A stretch of 64,000 nt of DNA. It comes from Oxalobacteraceae sp. CFBP 8761. GTDB lineage: Bacteria > Pseudomonadota > Gammaproteobacteria > Burkholderiales > Burkholderiaceae_D. The stretch is taken from contig JACYUE010000001.1 in assembly GCA_014841595.1 (NCBI GenBank), forward strand, positions 599,654-663,653. The letters are read 5' to 3'. The position numbers were made by a program, and so were the translations under genes. Of this stretch, positions 62,990-64,000 are shown piece by piece. Within the stretch, counting starts at the first letter, position 1, and every line of letters begins with the position of its first letter. The notes beneath the pieces were generated by a model. It worked only from the letters and a program-made list of their open reading frames with translations, made no database searches and was not told the DNA's origin.

Positions 62990-64000
62990 ATGGATAAACT
63001 GTTTACAAAACGGATCGATGCATCGCTGCTCGTGCTGGGCGTGGCGCTGTTGCTGGCAAGCCTGGGCAATGTCACGTTCTGGACGGTGCTGGTCCGCGCC
63101 ACCGGTGGCGTGTCGCTGGCCAGCCTGCCCACGCTTGCCGGAACGTTTTTGATCGTTGTCCTGTTCTTCAATGCCTGCCTGACACTGGCCAGCTTCCGCT
63201 ACCTCGCCAAGCCGGTGCTGATCGTCCTCGTGCTGGCGGCATCCGCCGCAGGCTACTTCATCGCGGCTTACGGGATCGTCATCGACAAGGCGATGATCCA
63301 GAATATGTTCGAGACCGATACCCGCGAAGCGACCGAATTGATCAGCTGGCAGATGGCCGCCAGGATCGGGTTGCTGGGCGTGCTGCCATCGCTGTGGATC
63401 GCCCGCGCGAATATCCAGTTTCCCAGCGGCGTGAAAGGGCTGCTCAAGCGCAGCAGCAATGCCGGCGGCTCGCTGCTGCTGGCGTTTGTCCTGCTGGCGC
63501 TGCTGTTCAAGAGCCTGGCGCCGACGTTGCATGAGCACCGCGAACTGCGCTTCCTTCTCACGCCCACCAATTTCATCCAAGCCGTGCACGGGTATCTGCG
63601 CAGCCGTTGGGCGGCCGAGATCGTGGTTGCGCCGCTGGGCCGCGATGCCGTGAAGGGCGCGGCCTGGGCCGGTCATCACCGCAAGACGCTGACGGTGATC
63701 GTCGTGGGCGAAACGGCGCGGGCGGCGAATTTTTCGCTCGATGGCTACGCCCGCAACACCAATCCGCTGCTGGCACGGCAAGCTGGCCTGATCAATTTTT
63801 CGCGTGTCAGTTCGTGCGGTACGGCGACTGCGGTGTCGGTGCCGTGCGTGTTTTCCGCCTTCGGCCGCAACGATTACAGCCAGTCGAAGGCAGCGAGCCA
63901 GGAAGGGCTGCTCGACGTGCTGGCGCATGCGGGTTTCACCGTGCTCTGGCGCGATAACAATTCGGGCTGCAAGGGCGTCTGCAACCGCGTCGGGTTCGAG
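62990..64000 (+). CDS. eptA: phosphoethanolamine-lipid A transferase (EptA/MCR family), 3' truncated by window end
   Basis: The first 337 residues of an EptA/MCR-type enzyme; the frame runs off the window. Five N-terminal membrane helices (about 11-35, 45-65, 75-95, 120-140, 160-178) lead to the periplasmic phosphotransferase domain. VVGETARAANFSLDGY holds the zinc ligand Glu241, and SCGTATAVSVPC holds the nucleophile Thr280, at the same 39-residue spacing as MCR-1 Glu246/Thr285. RDNNSGCKG follows. It decorates lipid A with phosphoethanolamine, lowering negative charge and polymyxin binding. AAGGG precedes the ATG. Likely controlled by the upstream two-component system. Confidence 0.93.
   Translation, partial: MDKLFTKRIDASLLVLGVALLLASLGNVTFWTVLVRATGGVSLASLPTLAGTFLIVVLFFNACLTLASFRYLAKPVLIVLVLAASAAGYFIAAYGIVIDKAMIQNMFETDTREATELISWQMAARIGLLGVLPSLWIARANIQFPSGVKGLLKRSSNAGGSLLLAFVLLALLFKSLAPTLHEHRELRFLLTPTNFIQAVHGYLRSRWAAEIVVAPLGRDAVKGAAWAGHHRKTLTVIVVGETARAANFSLDGYARNTNPLLARQAGLINFSRVSSCGTATAVSVPCVFSAFGRNDYSQSKAASQEGLLDVLAHAGFTVLWRDNNSGCKGVCNRVGFE

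Noticed and set aside
1..64000. CRISPR arrays, insertion sequences, prophage or integron structures
   Set aside because: No spaced repeats, transposase, integrase or phage structural genes were found on either strand.

Overview
The window is high-GC chromosomal DNA, densely packed with genes on both strands. It looks like a betaproteobacterium of the order Burkholderiales, most likely Oxalobacteraceae and Massilia-like. This rests on the gene order rng-maf-rlmH-rsfS-nadD-hemF-purD-yebC, on the protein families (BPSL0067, STY0301, DUF4136, DUF192 within a tad locus) and on codon bias. I see no insertion sequence, prophage, CRISPR array, rRNA operon or replication origin. There is one tRNA, tRNA-Thr(CGT).

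Layout. (1) 89-7436: a SAM methyltransferase, an acyltransferase-3 membrane protein, dnaE, and an overlapping heptosyltransferase-type GT9. (2) 7451-10645: a divergent pair, an NHL-repeat lipoprotein and a Tat-exported PhoD-like phosphatase. A decayed LysR regulator tail lies between them. (3) 10673-16897: surface-glycan genes: GT2, an O-antigen-ligase-like protein, msbA, and an unusual glycosidase/RmlD fusion. (4) 17094-22979: a conserved small protein, a zinc-ribbon membrane protein, large-subunit catalase katE, an orphan NarX-like histidine kinase, and an HD phosphohydrolase-like protein. (5) 23030-24350: a compact Hcp-BPSL0067-STY0301 cassette that looks like an orphan type VI secretion effector island of lower GC. 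(6) 24523-31606: a tightly coupled housekeeping run: RNase G, Maf, RlmH, RsfS with a long lysine/alanine-rich tail, NadD, HemF, PurD, YebC. (7) 31794-37799: quinone oxidoreductase, a DUF4136 lipoprotein, pepN, fbp and tRNA-Thr, with several clear terminators. (8) 38048-52576: a large minus-strand tad/flp pilus operon: two Flp pilins, TadG-like and TadE-like proteins, a 58-codon pseudopilin-like ORF, CpaB, secretin, FHA-CpaF, TadB, TadC, DUF192, a second TadE, a coiled-coil periplasmic protein, an OmpA-like protein and two further exported proteins. No prepilin peptidase and no CpaE/TadZ is present in the window. (9) 53346-57642: a DUF2325 gene behind a good Fur box, a second PhoD-like phosphatase and a JmjC/cupin-like protein. 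(10) 58023-64000: an abundant-looking Ser/Gly-rich DUF883-like protein, then an LTA-synthase-family sulfatase, an OmpR-family response regulator, a histidine kinase and a truncated eptA (lipid A phosphoethanolamine transferase).

The most striking signal is regulatory. Three TTAACG half-sites with an exact 11-bp period precede the sulfatase operon. A degenerate version with the same period (TTCACG/CTAACG/TTGACG) precedes eptA. This suggests that the response regulator at 60977 is PmrA-like and controls both its own operon and eptA. Other points of interest are the cryptic pseudopilin, the Hcp cassette, the glycosidase-reductase fusion and the Fur-controlled DUF2325 gene.
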